NCBI RefSeq assembly: GCF_012489685.1
Contig: NC_080043.1
Span: 47,569,127 to 47,633,126 of the forward strand
DNA from: Lotus japonicus
Lineage: Eukaryota > Streptophyta > Magnoliopsida > Fabales > Fabaceae
Reading direction: 5' to 3'
Length of the DNA: 64,000 nt
Positions 20,450 to 34,000 of this stretch are shown piece by piece. Position 1 is the stretch's first letter. The number at the start of each line of letters is the position of its first letter. The notes under the pieces are model-generated. The model saw only the letters and a program-made list of their open reading frames with translations. It made no database searches and was not told the DNA's origin. The position numbers and the translations under genes were made by a program.

Positions 20450-23400
20450 ATGTCCTTTACTGAAGATCCCATGGAAGAGATTGCATCAATGAACTCTGCC
20501 GGTGTTGAAGCAAACAACAACATGTAAGTTCACTTAAACCATAAACCCTATTTGTTATTTTTCCCTTAAACCCTCAGCTCAAACTAATTCTTCTGTCCTC
20601 TTTACTGAAGGTTGGAGAAGGCTCACATAGAGGACAAAGGGCGCGGAAACGGAATGGATGTTAAGGACGATATCTCACAAATTAAAATGGCCATTAAAGC
20701 CCTTACTGAAAGGTGACAAAATCACTTGTGCAAAACAAGGTAAGTTTATCTTTTCCAGTTGTTATTCATAAATCAAGTCTGATGTGGTTTAAAAGCTCTA
20801 ATAAATTGTATTTTTTACTAATAACAGGTGATGAACACTCGTGTTGACGAGTTGAGCTTGACAATGACCACCATACAACACTCCATTCAGCTGATGGGGA
20901 AATCAGTATCTGCAAGTGATGTAACACATCTGAAGCACACTCCAAAACAAACAACACAAACTGATGGAAGTCAAAGCTGCACCCCAGTAGCTGCAAGTGA
21001 GAACGTAACACCAAACACGACTGCTGTTAAATCTGTAAACAAGAAACGCGAGGTGGACCTTATTGGGGATGAAGACCTTGACTTGCTGACATATATTTCA
21101 GATGATGAATACGTGGCTGATGACAATGACGAGGTTATGCTTAGCCATGAACAACACAAGAGTGGTGCCTTTTCTATCACATGGGGTCAAAGATTCGTTA
21201 ACCAATCAGTCAACAAAGCACGCAAGACACCAGAACAGCCTAGCCCTACTCAGGTGGTGGTTCATTACCAAATTATTTTTTTATGAATCGTATGTGTACT
21301 GTAGTATGCTTGCTGATGGTGTAATATCTTTGTTGTGCATCGACAGAGTCTGATTCGTGCATTCAACGTAGATGATGGACTAACAGGGAAAAAACTTTTT
21401 CATTCACCAACACCAACCAAACGCAAGGGCAAAGATTCCAAAGCCGATGAAGATGAAGACTTTGTTAGCGATAGCACTGAAATGTTACCTTCATCAGATC
21501 CCCCAAAGCCTGACAAAAAGGGAAAGGGCAAATTGTCTGCTGCAAGTACTCCAAAAAATGGGAAAAGGGGTAAAGAAAAACCACCTTCTTCAGTTGCTGA
21601 AACACCTAAAAATAAAGGAAAGGAGATTGATACTGCTCTGAAGCCAGTTGAAGCTATCCTCAAAGAGATGAAAGAACCTAAGGGTCACACATTACCTCAG
21701 GTTGGTTTAGTTCCTTTTTCTTGCATTTTCCTTTGATGCAACAGTTTATGATGAAAATGACATGTTTATGTTTGTTTTGACATAGGGGATTCTATGCTAT
21801 TTTCCCCCAACAGAGGAAATGCTCCTGGGGATGACTAAAGTGAAGCTTGCTTGCTATGTGTTTCATCCAGCTCTGGAGGCAGGGTGAGCATCTTTTTACT
21901 AAACATTATCGGCGTGAACATTATCTTAATTGTCACATAAAAACATAATTGGATGAAATTTGGACACAGGGAAGTGTTGATGCGTTTGGGAGACATGTCA
22001 TTGACCAGGCTAGATTTTCACTGCATGTACCCAGAGATAGACATCAGATCAGAGGTAATGTAGACATTACTAGAAGTACAATCACTAATATCTGAATGTA
22101 TTACAATCATAACTGTATGCATGACACTTTTCTCCATTAATTCCAGATGGTAACCTTAATGAGCATGAAGAGCACATGCGTGCAACATGATGCAATAACT
22201 CCAATGGTGTGGTCACTTCCACCAGCTTTCGTGGTGTGTTACGTGAACGATTATAGTGTTTATAATATAGTAGTACAATATTGGTCAAAATGGAAAATTT
22301 CATTGAATTGCTGCTTTTTGCAATGATCAGGATGATGTTTTCCAGGGACATTCAATTAAACAACTAACAGAGACATATGCTGAAGTCTGGATGAAACCTT
22401 TTGAAAGACTGAAATATGTAATCGCTCATCAAATGTTGTGAACTTTAATTCAATATCAATGTCAATGTCAAATTGTTTTTGGAATTCCCACGTGTTGACT
22501 ACAATTTCTTCTTTGTGACACAGGTTTACCTTCCCATAAGAAATGAATATGGCCATTGGTTCTTAATGGTCATCTCCCTAGTTCATCAAAAGGTTTTCCA
22601 TCTAGACTCATATTTGAATCGGATGGATGTGTTACGTGAACGATTATAGTGTTTATAATATAGTAGTACAATATTGGTCAAAATGAAAAATTTCATTGAA
22701 TTGCTGCTTTTTGCAATGATCAGGATGATGTTTTCCAGGGACATTCAATTAAACAACTAACAGAGACATATGCTGAAGTCTGGATGAAACCTTTTGAAAG
22801 ACTGAAATATGTAATCGCTCATCAAATGTTGTGAACTTTAATTCAATATCAATGTCAATGTCAAATTGTTTTTGGAATTCCCACGTGTTGACTACAATTT
22901 CTTCTTTGTGACACAGGTTTACCTTCCCATAAGAAATGAATATGGCCATTGGTTCTTAATGGTCATCTCCCTAGTTCATCAAAAGGTTTTCCATCTAGAC
23001 TCATATTTGAATCGGATGGATGTTCTACACGTCTGACATGATCTCTACTTTGGTACAACATATTAACCTTTGTATAATTGTGAATTAAATCTGGAAAATG
23101 TATTAGAAGTTGTCTTCACATTTGTGCTTTAATCAGACCACCGCTGTATCGGACATTGTCACAATGGGGGTGTACCCACCATTGTTGACAAAGCTTGCTG
23201 CGAAGTTCCCGTCCTGGAAAATCAAAGAGGCTACGGGCACACCGAACTGGGGAAACAGGTTGGCCACATCATTGTAGTCTGTAGTTACCAATAATATTTT
23301 GTTACTGGATAGTTGGTAATCCATTGACTGTTTAACGTAACAATATCTTCATCACTTCATGTATTGAAGCAAACACTCTGGCATTTGGACAATGCATTGG

Positions 23401-23673
23401 ATGGAGATGGAGGATGCATTCAATCCAAATCTTATTGTCAGTGTAAGCGCACTCTCACTCTCACTGCTTTTTTGTTGAATACAATAGCTAAACTCAAAAA
23501 GAAGCTTAATAGATTGGGTTGATTATTTTACCATATTTTACTTTCAGATGATGCCAAGCCCTTTGAGGATGAGGTTGACTCTTTCTTTATTGACTGGATG
23601 GTACAATGAGGAGAGGAGGAAGCTACAGACAAGCAGTGAGGCCTTCTGGGATACTCTGACAAAGCTGAGTTGA
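20450..23673 (+). pseudogene. Ulp1-like (C48-type) protease gene of MULE type, probably degenerate
   Basis: About a dozen exons: 20450-20523, 20611-20705, 20828-21254, 21347-21698, 21786-21883, 21970-22054, about 22147-22230, 22344-22420, 22525-22620, about 23137-23254, 23372-23443 and 23549-23673. The N-terminal half is a low-complexity acidic/lysine-rich region (KKREVDLIGDEDLD; TPTKRKGKDSKADEDED). The C-terminal half resembles the Ulp1 catalytic domain: VYLPIRNEYGHWFLMVISL carries the catalytic His, and VFHLDSYLN the Asp. The place of the catalytic Cys (D-C-G-[VM]-[WF]) reads HSGIWTMHWMEM, so Cys is replaced by Ser. The second exon runs into a stop at the junction I can find, and two exons are tandemly duplicated (22235-23020), so the model is probably broken. 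Ulp1 proteins cleave SUMO precursors and conjugates; activity here is doubtful. Confidence 0.72.
22235..23020. repeat. 393-bp tandem duplication within the Ulp1-like gene
   Basis: Bases 22235-22627 and 22628-23020 are almost identical; I saw one base difference. Both copies start tgtgttacgtgaacg and end ggatgga. Each contains the two exons encoding the region before and around the catalytic His. Confidence 0.95.
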
Positions 23674-24393
23674 TGTTGGGTGGTAGTAGGTCATGCACAT
23701 AGTAGCTTAAGATTTTTTGAGAACTAGACGAGGTTTTTGGTACTGTGTACGTTCCCCTCGTACTTTTGGTTTGTAATGTGTATGAACCTGGTTAATGGTT
23801 TGTAATGTTGTGGATCTTGGTGCTTCTGAACCTGCTTAACACTTTTGGCTCGTAATGCTTACGAAGCTGCTTATTGGCCTGGGCCCGTTAACTTTTTATT
23901 TTGGGCTGGCCCAGAAAAATACATGTAATTGGATCTTTAGGTGTTTCTTTTGGCACACTTATGGAAAAATATATGGTTGTTTGTGGCAAATTCTGTTTTT
24001 CGTTCATTGGTGCCTATCCCCATCCCCGTGGCCCATTCTACACTTTTAATTTTATTAGTGCACCTTTAGGCAGCACTCATAAACCATTTCCTACCCGAAT
24101 ATGAACTACATATTAAGTCAAAACATGCAAATAAACTACATATTAAGTCAAAACAATAACACAATATGAATCCAACATCAAATTAAACTAAATACACACC
24201 ACAAGTCAACATTTACTCAATACAAATCCAACAGTAACACAAATTGTTTTGTACCTAATACACCACAATCTAATTAAACTTTCTAATTAAAAAAGACATA
24301 CTACTAGGGTTCCATGGAACTAAACTATTCATTTGAACAACATAAGCACATGAAATCATAAAAGAGAGGATAGTTACCTCCTCAACATCTGTC
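23674..24393. other. 3' spacer between convergent Ulp1-like and transposase genes
   Basis: AT-rich, presumably both 3' UTRs. The open frames at 23855-24104 show no domain. No other feature. Confidence 0.5.
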
Positions 24394-24643
24394 TCAAACA
24401 TTTTCATTTTCTTCTTCAAATAGTCTCTGGGTGAGACCAGCACCAATAGATCCCTCTTGAGTTCCTTGTTGAGTTCCTAGTTGAGTAGACGTTTGGCCAT
24501 CTCTACGTGTGCATGTTGTGCGGTTGTGTCCTGGCTTGCCACAGATACCACAGCGAAGAGTACGCTTACCTTTCATTGACCGTCGAGAGATAATGGCCCC
24601 ATATCCCTTAGATCTGACAACATCAGGATTCCTAATGTGCCTC
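24394..24643 (-). pseudogene. C-terminal zinc-knuckle piece of the MULE transposase gene
   Basis: This minus-strand stretch encodes HIRNPDVVRSKGYG, then CGICGKPGHNRTTC, a C-x2-C-x4-H-x4-C knuckle typical of MuDR-type transposases, then a Gly/Gln/Thr-rich tail. It is cut off from the rest of the gene by the LTR element at 24644-35021. The coding frame before 35022 and after 24643 agrees once the element and one copy of GCCTC are removed. Confidence 0.85.
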
Positions 24644-27600
24644 TGTAACACCCCGATTTCGGTGGCGTCACTTTAGTAACCAAAAGTAAACTTAATGCGG
24701 AAAAACGTGAATATTTTTTTTCGATAATAACTAAGACAAGACTGAATTAAATAAAACCCAAAAGCGACAAGCAACAGAACTAATGTACAATATATAATAC
24801 AGCCCCCGCTGTAAGTAACAACCTCGTCACGAGTAACCTCCAGTGACGGAAAGAAAAGTGTAGCGCCCGAAGGCAATATGTACAGACTGGAAGTAAAGGT
24901 GAAGTGTCCGCAACACCATCCCTCAAAACTGAGAATGAGCTGGCCCATCGGCCTGAAACAAGACCTCCTATGTCCAACCGACTCTCTGTGATTCCCGTAA
25001 AGAAACCACACAAAAAGCTATAGGTGGGAAACTACCCTGTCCCAAAAGAAACAAATGATGTTCAGAGCTAAGACTCTACTCCTACACTAATCCCATCTTG
25101 AGAAGCTCACACCAGCACTAAAACCTACATGCTAGCATGAACGTCGTCCGAATTTGAAATCCAGAACGACCTAGTCTATGTACACCATCCGTCCTCCTCT
25201 TGCTACCGCGACGCGCTCATGTTCCAGCATCCTAACCTAGTTCCCCCCGAAGGGTGAACCATCATGAACTAGCCCGCCAAAGACATCTGACAATGGGCAT
25301 TTGTCCGCCAAAGCACACACAGAAGACGCGAGGGTCAACTCCAAAGAATTATATAAATAATACCACCGATAGATACAGATAAGGAAAATAGCCACTTAGG
25401 CTTATAGCTAGGGATAACATCCTAGGGTTGCATATTTCTCAATGAACATAAACGACAGTAAATCACAGTTAACATGCCTCAAATAGAATTAACAAGTATC
25501 ACACACACTCATCAACTAAGTCAGTATGCATGTTGCATGAAATGATATGCAGGTTAACCCAGTCAACCAATATGCAATCCGGAAACGGATGGACATCAAA
25601 CGGATCAATCCTAGCACCAGCAACGGTGGGACCATTTCTGCCCGCGTGCCTCTTACACCACACAAAGGTAGCCAGATCAGCCGTAACCCGTAGGTCTGCC
25701 ATTTCGGTCTGCTACAAGAGACGTCTACAAACGCTCTTACACGACATTCCGGGTCTTATGACCATTTTGGAAACCGACGACATTTGGAATTCTCCGAGGT
25801 CCGGTATCACGCCGTGTATTAACCTCCTATGTATGCATGAATGCAATGTGATTAACCAAACAACGTCTCCGACCTCACTCGACACGTCGCCACGTGTTCT
25901 AGGTAAATTAATGTCTCTAAAAGCTTACCCTAAGGTAAAAGTCGATTCTGCGACAAAATACAATAATCATAAAATGAGTGCAAACACTCACGATGACTCT
26001 TCGGGTCATCAATGCTCTCACGAAGTCTCACGCTTCAGTGGAGTCTCACACATTCACAAAGTCTCACGCTTCAGTGAAGTTTCATGCTCTCACAAGGTCT
26101 CACGCCTCAGTGGAGTTCCATGCTTTCCACAAGGTCTCACGCCTTAGTGGAGTATCCCGCATTCACAAGGTCTCACGCCTTAGTGAAGCTTCATGCTGTT
26201 CACGAGGTCTCACGCCTCAGTGAAGATCCAGGCTTTCCACAAGGTCTCACGCCTCAGTGGAGTATCACGCATTCACAAGGTCTCACGCCTCAGTGAAGCT
26301 TCTCGGCTCATCCCTTGGATGGCTAAACAAACTGCTCAACGAGCGAAGGAGTATCAACATACTCAGAACTTACCAATCTCCTCAACACTTGGATCCGACG
26401 ACACTTCTCGTTTTCCAAAACTAAGATTTGCATCGAAAGCTTCCTTTCGAGTTTATTATCGTTTATTGAAGATTTAGATGTTGTTTAATGTCTTATGAGT
26501 TTTCTTTTCAAAATAATATCCTTTTAGTCTTATCGCAAATCCTATCAGTTCTCGGGATCTCCTAATCCCCAAATAACACCGGAGAATGTCTCGATCCATA
26601 ACATCATAACAAGGCCCGAATCTCATTCGTCCTATCAAACTTTCTCAAAACTCTCAAAATAAAATCGGCATGACCTGCCCGCTATTCTCACCATTCAGAA
26701 ACTCAGATTTCATTGCAAAAGCATAAATACTCAGCACAATCAATCAACATGTCATATATCAACATATTAAGCAATAACCACATAGCACTTAGCATATAAG
26801 GCATGCACCACACATCCTAGATTACCCACATAGCACGTGGCATGTAAGTCAATCATCAAAAACATTCAGTAGACGCATCATCTACATTGTCAGCCGAAGC
26901 CTCAGAAACGTTTTTCCAATCAAACACAAACAATTGTATAAACAGTAAACAATGTCGAAAGCATCGACCCTAAGCATTAACTAGAGATTCAGTGAGAAGC
27001 CCACACCTGTAGATTCTCCAGGACGATCTCCTAACACTTGTTCACAATCAAAGGCTTGCTCCTCTGGGAATTCCTCAAAATCACCTTTAGAGCAAAACCA
27101 CAGAAATACTATCAGAATCTATCGGAAACTCAGCAAACAATAGACACTAGGGTTACTCGAAGTAGTACATACTCCGAGGTACGAGAATCTAGCGCGAAAG
27201 GACAAGTTTTCGAAAAAGGAATTTTCCTCCTCCTCCCCTATAGGGCTCGGCCACTTTTCACAATTGTGGGATTCGATTTTTCTTCGATCAAACTTGGTTC
27301 CTATGCTTTCATTAGCCGTAACTAAGGGTATTCTGAACTCGGAAAAATTATCGGATCGAAAACTGTCGCAGGGGTATTTTGGTCATGATTTTTAACTTAG
27401 AATTTTCAAAACTGAAATCCCAAAAACCAAATTTGACAGGGACGTCACCAACGACGTTTATGACAACTAATCCTACTTGCACTAAGCTAAGGCGATAGTT
27501 TTCAGCCTAAAGGTTGAAGCTTTACTTCAAAAACTCCAAAAATGGGTATTTAAGGCTAAAATTGATTCCGGCGGAATTCCGGCGACATAACGGAAAATCT

Positions 27601-28613
27601 AACCCGGCAGAAGTGATCTTGGGCATGTAAGGAAGAGGTTTAGAATCAGAAATGAAATATTCAGGATAGTTTTGCAAAAACCTCAAAACTATCAGCCCAG
27701 AAAAGTCTACAGAAAAGCTATGGAAAAAGCGATCTGAGGTAAGGATTAGCGACTATACCTCGAAGCCTTGAAGCAGCAACTGATTGATCGACGATCAAGC
27801 AAGTAATGAAGAAAAACTCTTCCTCCTTCTTCTTCTCTTGGCCGCGGGTTTGGGTGGGGAAAATGGGTAGTTTTTTGTGATTTTTCTTCCTTTCTTGGCT
27901 ATATATAGAGGTTGGCAAAACGCGGGAAAATGAAAGTTTCGCGAATCTGATTTTTCCGGCGTCATTCTCCATGAATTCTAAGATATGTTTTGGCGAAAGA
28001 ATTCCAAAAATAAAAAGAGGTCTCCTTGTATTTTTGCCGACTAATGCATAGTCGGTATAAAACTATTTTACCCGATAAGTTGCTTTTTGCATCGGATGTC
28101 GGAATGAAAAACTTCCTTCTGAAGAAAGATTGAAATCATCAAGAGAAATGGGTGTACGCGTGTAGAATCTTCATTTGAAGTTCTGAATAGAAAAAGTCTT
28201 CATAGTCGGGTGATTCTAGGGTTTTGAAATACCAGGGTTTCGGTTTCGGTAAACTTCCGATGATTGGAATCGGACGTTCGTAGATCCTAGAGTTTCGCCT
28301 CGAAACGATTGCGATATATGGAAAAAGAGAAGTTCTAACATTTCTCTGAAGATTTTTGGAATTAACTTCCATCCTGCCTAAAAGTGAAAACTAGCTATAT
28401 ACTAGGGTTTCTGACCTAGGTTTAAGCGTATAACGATCTGGCTATAACTTTTATCGATCCTGGTACAATCCTTAGACTTTTCCTGAACTTTCTCCTTCAT
28501 AAATTTATTTCATTTGGTAAACTCTTGTTCAGGATTCCCTTCACAATACATCAAACCTACTTGTGAATAAGAATTTATTCACGTGGTATAAACTGAAAAA
28601 CTTGGGCCTTACA
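24644..28613 (-). repeat. 3' LTR of the gag-only element
   Basis: TGTAACACCCC ... GGGCCTTACA, 3970 bases, the 3' LTR in element orientation. It has a TATA-like ctatatatag at 27899-27908 (minus) and a minisatellite at about 26010-26300. Confidence 0.93.
26010..26300. repeat. 34-36-bp minisatellite in the LTR
   Basis: About eight copies of a unit around tctcacgcctcagtggagt and catgctttccacaagg. The copy in the other LTR lies at about 32418-32708 and differs at several unit positions (cttagtgg versus ctcagtgg). It produces long serine/histidine-rich open frames that are not genes. Confidence 0.9.
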
Positions 28614-28640
28614 TTACTACCCTCCAAAAAGAAAGTTTCG
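28614..28640 (-). other. Polypurine tract region
   Basis: Read on the minus strand, the sequence just before the 3' LTR is ctttctttttggagggtagt-aa, preceded by gtttcgaggacgaaac. Both are hallmarks of Tekay/Del-type plus-strand priming sites. Confidence 0.75.
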
Positions 28641-29667
28641 TCCTCGAAACTTAAGGGTCAGTAAAAGTTCTGGATATTATTCCTTGATCCTTTCCTCTAA
28701 CTCTCATATAGCACCGTCCATGTCTTTATTCCAAATAACTTTCACTAAAGCACTCTGCTTTCCCTTCGATCGTTTCACTCTTCTAGTCCCAAGGTTGACC
28801 GACGGCGTCTCAACAAACATATCATCTTTCAGCCCTATGTTGTCCGGCTCGACCACTTGATAACCCCTATACGGAACATTGCGTTGGAATCTAATGGTCC
28901 ATTAACGTCACTTCCAACTTCGTAATTATCATCAATCGCAACATGAAATCAATCTTCTACTTAGTCTCCATTCAAATTAAGACTCGACTTGAGTCTTAAT
29001 ACCTCGTGCATGACAAGACTCATTCCCTTAATCATAAATTCATCAACAACTCATAAGTTAATCACCCTCTTACTATCTAACAATCCATTATTGTCGTCTT
29101 CGTCCTCAAAACTTCCTCACTCAAACCAATTTAGGCTTACTGAAATCCCTAACACTTCGCATAAATCGAGGTTTATTCTCTAAATGATCCAATCATAACT
29201 ATACCTCAAGTACTCATCTTGATACGAACACTTTCCTCTCAAACCCGACTAATCCTCGACCAAATCAAATTCATCTTACACATCCTTCTATCAAATTCCA
29301 TCACCAGCTGTGATTTCGAATATCACCCCCTCAATATTAAGTTGATCAGGCCTAATACATCGAAGGTGAAAATTTAGAAAAAGCCCACTGGAACAGTCAA
29401 TGAGTTCCTATCACCCAGTAGTCACAACATCCTGATATCACATCCTTGACGATTCCGCTACGGAACTACACGCCCTCAACATCATACGTATACTATCCAT
29501 AAGGAATCTCTATGAGATTCATTCTTCAGCTTCTAGCTTCCTTTTAAACGCATCGGTGGAAGACTACTTTCTAGGCTTAGTGTCTTATCCTAAACCTCGT
29601 GTCACTTCTATAGCTAAAATACGAGCTACGGTCAAATAAGGTATTAATAGGCGTAATAACTATAAGG
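28641..29667. other. Non-coding part of the element interior
   Basis: This occupies the place of pol but I can read no protease, reverse-transcriptase, RNase H or integrase motif on either strand. Open frames are short. Confidence 0.6.
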
Positions 29668-30838
29668 TCAAAGCTTAGACAGTATAAGTAAGTTAGGTGT
29701 GTTTGCACACACTACGAGAGTAATGGAACATATTATACTAGAATGAGAAAGAATGGTTAGAAAGTTACCATCGTTCTTGCGCTCTCCTCTGACAAACCCC
29801 TCAGCTCTCTCACCGTCCATGGTGTAAACTCTTGCTTTAGCCGCAGGACGATTTCCACGAGCAGTGTTCACGGTTGGCTCCGTCTTGGGTGCTCTGCACT
29901 GATCGGCAGTGTGCCCCATTCTGTTACAATTAAAGCATTTGGGCCTCTTGTCGGGACAAGCATTAGCATAATGCCCCGGCTCCCCACATCTGAAACAGGT
30001 CATCTCCTTCTTCAAAGTCTGATCTCCGGGACCTCCAGCAGTACCCGTCATGGGTATGTAAGATCCTGAAGTAAATCCTCTTCCAGCAGGACGCTGATAT
30101 GGCCCCCTGCTCTGAAATTTCTCTCTGCCCTGAAAATTTTGAGAGCCCGACCTCATCGGCCCTCCAGTTCCAGTCCGGTTCATTCTCCGGTTCTTCATCA
30201 ACCAAAGATTGGAATCGCATGATTCCCAGCGGCCTCACTGAGTCCTCAATATCAGGCCTCAGTCCATTAACAAAACGCTTGCACATGTAGCGCTCGTTCA
30301 CATGGTCATGAAAGAATTGAAAATGCTTCGCCAAAGATTCCAGCTTGGAAGCAAATTCTGGTACCGACAAACCTCCTTGACGGAGTGTCAGAAATTGTGA
30401 CTCCCGCTCATCCCGAGCACTTGTTGGAAAGTATTTCTCCAAGAATGCAGTTCAGAAGGAGTTCCAGTTGATCTCCTCATGGTTATCTTCCATAATCCCC
30501 CTGGCGCCCTTCCACCAGTACTCAGCATCACCGAGCAGTAGATAAGTCGCCATACCCAACTTGGCACCCTCAGCAGTTTGTAGTACGCCGAATATCCTCT
30601 CGATCTCCTGAATCCAGAGATCCGCTTTGTCTGGGTCAGTACCACCCGAGAACTTTGGCGGATCTTGCCTCCTGAAGTCATTGAGGCCTTTGTTTTGGTC
30701 CAGAGTTACTTCCCTCTGGCGCTGATGCTGTTCACGTGCCTCCTCAGCAGCACGCCTCATCGCATTATCGTTCGCCTGTGCCGTCACAGCTTGGGCCATA
30801 GTGGCCATCATCGCAGCTAACTGATTAGTATTCACCAT
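29668..30838 (-). pseudogene. Damaged gag of the non-autonomous gypsy element
   Basis: It starts MVNTNQLAAMMATMAQ at 30838. It continues through FRRQDPPKFSGGTDPDKAD and the capsid-type FLEKYFPTSARDERESQF and FVNGLRPDIEDSV motifs, and ends with two C-x2-C-x4-H-x4-C knuckles (CFRCGEPGHYANAC and CFNCNRMGHTADQC). One TGA interrupts the frame near 30450, where relatives normally have Arg; a CpG-to-TpG change would explain it. The reading frame shifts near 30200, where sequence between capsid and knuckles also seems to be missing. A normal product is therefore unlikely. Confidence 0.88.
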
Positions 30839-31036
30839 GTTCTGTTTAGTTAAACAAACAGTTAGTACTCATCATAAGATAGCATCTAGTATAACTATAC
30901 AATATGATTAAGCAATAACTTCAATCAATTTTTAAGCGAAAAATCGCTTTCAGACAATCAATTTTCACTCTTTGCAGAGTGACACAACCTAGCACAGAAG
31001 ACCTATTCCCCAACAACTCCCGAAAGACTCGACCGT

Positions 31037-31048
31037 GCTCTGATACCA
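31037..31048 (-). other. Primer-binding site (initiator-Met tRNA type)
   Basis: On the minus strand this reads TGGTATCAGAGC, three bases inside the 5' LTR (31052-35021). Confidence 0.93.
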
Positions 31049-31051
31049 CAA

Positions 31052-34000
31052 TGTAACACCCCGATTTCGGTGGCGTCACTTTAGTAACCAAAAGTAAACT
31101 TAATGCGGAAAAACGTGAATATTTTTTTTCGATAATAACTAAGACAAGACTGAATTAAATAAAACCCAAAAGCGACAAGCAACAGAACTAATGTACAATA
31201 TATAATACAGCCCCCGCTGTAAGTAACAACCTCGTCACGAGTAACCTCCAGTGACGGAAAGAAAAGTGTAGCGCCCGAAGGCAATATGTACAGACTGGAA
31301 GTAAAGGTGAAGTGTCCGCAACACCATCCCTCAAAACTGAGAATGAGCTGGCCCATCGGCCTGAAACAAGACCTCCTATGTCCAACCGACTCTCTGTGAT
31401 TCCCGTAAAGAAACCACACAAAAAGCTATAGGTGGGAAACTACCCTGTCCCAAAAGAAACAAATGATGTTAAGAGCTAAGACTCTACTCCTACACTAATC
31501 CCATCTTGAGGAGCTCACACCAGCACTAAAACCTACATGCTAGCATGATCGTCGTCCGAATTTGAAATCCAGAACGACCTAGTCTATGTACACCATCAGT
31601 CCTCCTCTTGCTACCGCGACGCGCTCCTGTTCCAGCATCCTAACCTAGTTCCCCCCGAAGGGTGAACCATCATGAACTAGCCCGCCAAAGACATCTGACA
31701 ATGGGCGTTTGTCCGCCAAAGCACACACAGAAGACGCGAGGGTCAACTCCAAAGAATTATATAAATAATACCACCGATAGATACAGATAAGGAAAATAGC
31801 CACTTAGGCTTATAGCTAGGGATAACATCCTAGGGTTGCATATTTCTCAATGAACATAAACGACAGTAAATCACAGTTAACATGCCTCAAATAGAATTAA
31901 CAAGTATCACACACACTCATCAACTAAGTCAGTATGCATGTTGCATGAAATGATATGCAGGTTAACCCAGTCAACCAATATGCAATCCGGAAACGGATGG
32001 ACATCAAACGGATCAATCCTAGCACCAGCAACGGTGGGACCATTTCTGCCCGCGTGCCTCTTACACCACACAAAGGTAGCCAGATCAGCCGTAACCCGTA
32101 GGTCTGCCATTTCGGTCTGCTACAAGAGACGTCTACAAACGCTCTTACACGGCATTCCGGGTCTTATGACCATTTTGGAAACCGACGACATTTGGAATTC
32201 TCCGAGGTCCGGTATCACGCCGTGTATTAACCTCCTATGTATGCATGAATGCAATGTGATTAATCAAACAACGTCTCCGACCTCATTCGACACGTCGCCA
32301 CGTGTTCTAGGTAAATTAATGTCTCTAAAAGCTTACCCTAAGGTAAAAGTCGATTCTGCGACAAAATACAATAATCATAAAATGAGTGCAAACACTCACG
32401 ATGACTCTTCGGGTCATCAATGCTCTCACGAAGTCTCACGCTTCAGTGGAGTCTCACACATTCACAAAGTCTCACGCTTCAGTGAAGTTTCATGCTCTCA
32501 CAAGGTCTCACGCCTCAGTGGAGTTCCATGCTTTCCACAAGGTCTCACGCCTCAGTGGAGTATCCCGCATTCACAAGGTCTCACGCCTCAGTGAAGTTTC
32601 ATGCTGTTCACGAGGTCTCACGCCTCAGTGAAGATCCATGCTTTCCACAAGGTCTCACGCCTCAGTGGAGTATCACGCATTCACAAGGTCTCACGCCTCA
32701 GTGAAGCTTCTCGGCTCATCCCTTGGATGGCTAAACAAACTGCTCAACGACCGAAGGAGTATCAACATACTCAGAACTTACCAATCTCCTCAACACTTGG
32801 ATCCGACGACACTTCTCGTTTTCCAAAACTAAGATTTGCATCGAAAGCTTCCTTTCGAGTTTATTATCGTTTATTGAAGATTTAGAGGTTGTTTAATGTC
32901 TTATGAGTTTTCTTTTCAAAATAATATCCTTTTAGTCTTATCGCAAATCCTATCAGTTCTCGGGATCTCCAAATCCCCAAATAACACCGGAGAATGTCTC
33001 GATCCATAACATCATAACAAGGCCCGAATCTCATTCGTCCTATCAAACTTTCTCAAAACTCTCAAAATAAAATCGGCATGACCTGCCCGCTATTCTCACC
33101 ATTCAGAAACTCAGATTTCATTGTAAAAGCATAAATACTCAGCACAATCAATCAACATGTCATATATCAACATATTAAGCAATAACCACATAGCACTTAG
33201 CATATAAGGCATGCACCACACATCCTAGATTACCCACATAGCACGTAGCATGTAAGTCAATCATCAAAAACATTCAGTAGACGCATCATCTACATTGTCA
33301 GCCGAAGCCTCAGAAACGTTTTTCCAATCAAACACAAACAATTGCATAAACAGTAAACAATGTCGAAAGCATCGACCCTAAGCATTAACTAGAGATTCAG
33401 TGAGAAGCCCTCACCTGTAGATTCTCCAGGACGATCTCCTAACACTTGTTCACAATCAAAGGCTTGCTCCTCTGGGAATTCCTCAAAATCACCTTTAGAG
33501 CAAAACCACAGAAATACTATCAGAATCTATCAGAAACTCAGCAAACAATAGACACTAGGGTTACTAGAAGTAGTACATACTCCGAGGTACGATAATCTAG
33601 CGCGAAAGGATAAGTTTTCGAAAAAGGAATTTTCCTCCTCCTCCCCTATAGGGCTCGGCCACTTTTCACAATTGTGGGATTCGATTTTTCTTCGATCAAA
33701 CTTGGTTCCTATGCTTTCATTAGCCGTAACTAAGGGTATTCTGAACTCGGAAAAATTATCGGATCGAAAACTGTCACAGGGGTATTTTGGTCATGATTTT
33801 TAACTTAGAATTTTCAAAACTGAAATCCCAAAAACCAAATTTGACAGGGACGTCACCAACGACGTTTATGACAACTAATCCTACTAGCACTAAGCTAAGG
33901 CGATAGTTTTCAGCCTAAAGGTTGAAGCTTTACTTCAAAAACTCCAAAAATGGGTATTTAAGGCTAAAATTGATTCCGGCGGAATTCCGGCGACATAACG

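Noticed and set aside
22356..22949. Two identical minus-strand 66-codon frames (22356-22556, 22749-22949)
   Set aside because: Shadows of the 393-bp duplication on the opposite strand of the Ulp1-like exons.
25530..26296. Long Ser/His/Val-rich open frames (also at 31938-32704)
   Set aside because: They are translations of the LTR and its 34-36-bp minisatellite; no start context, no domain, and the same in several frames.
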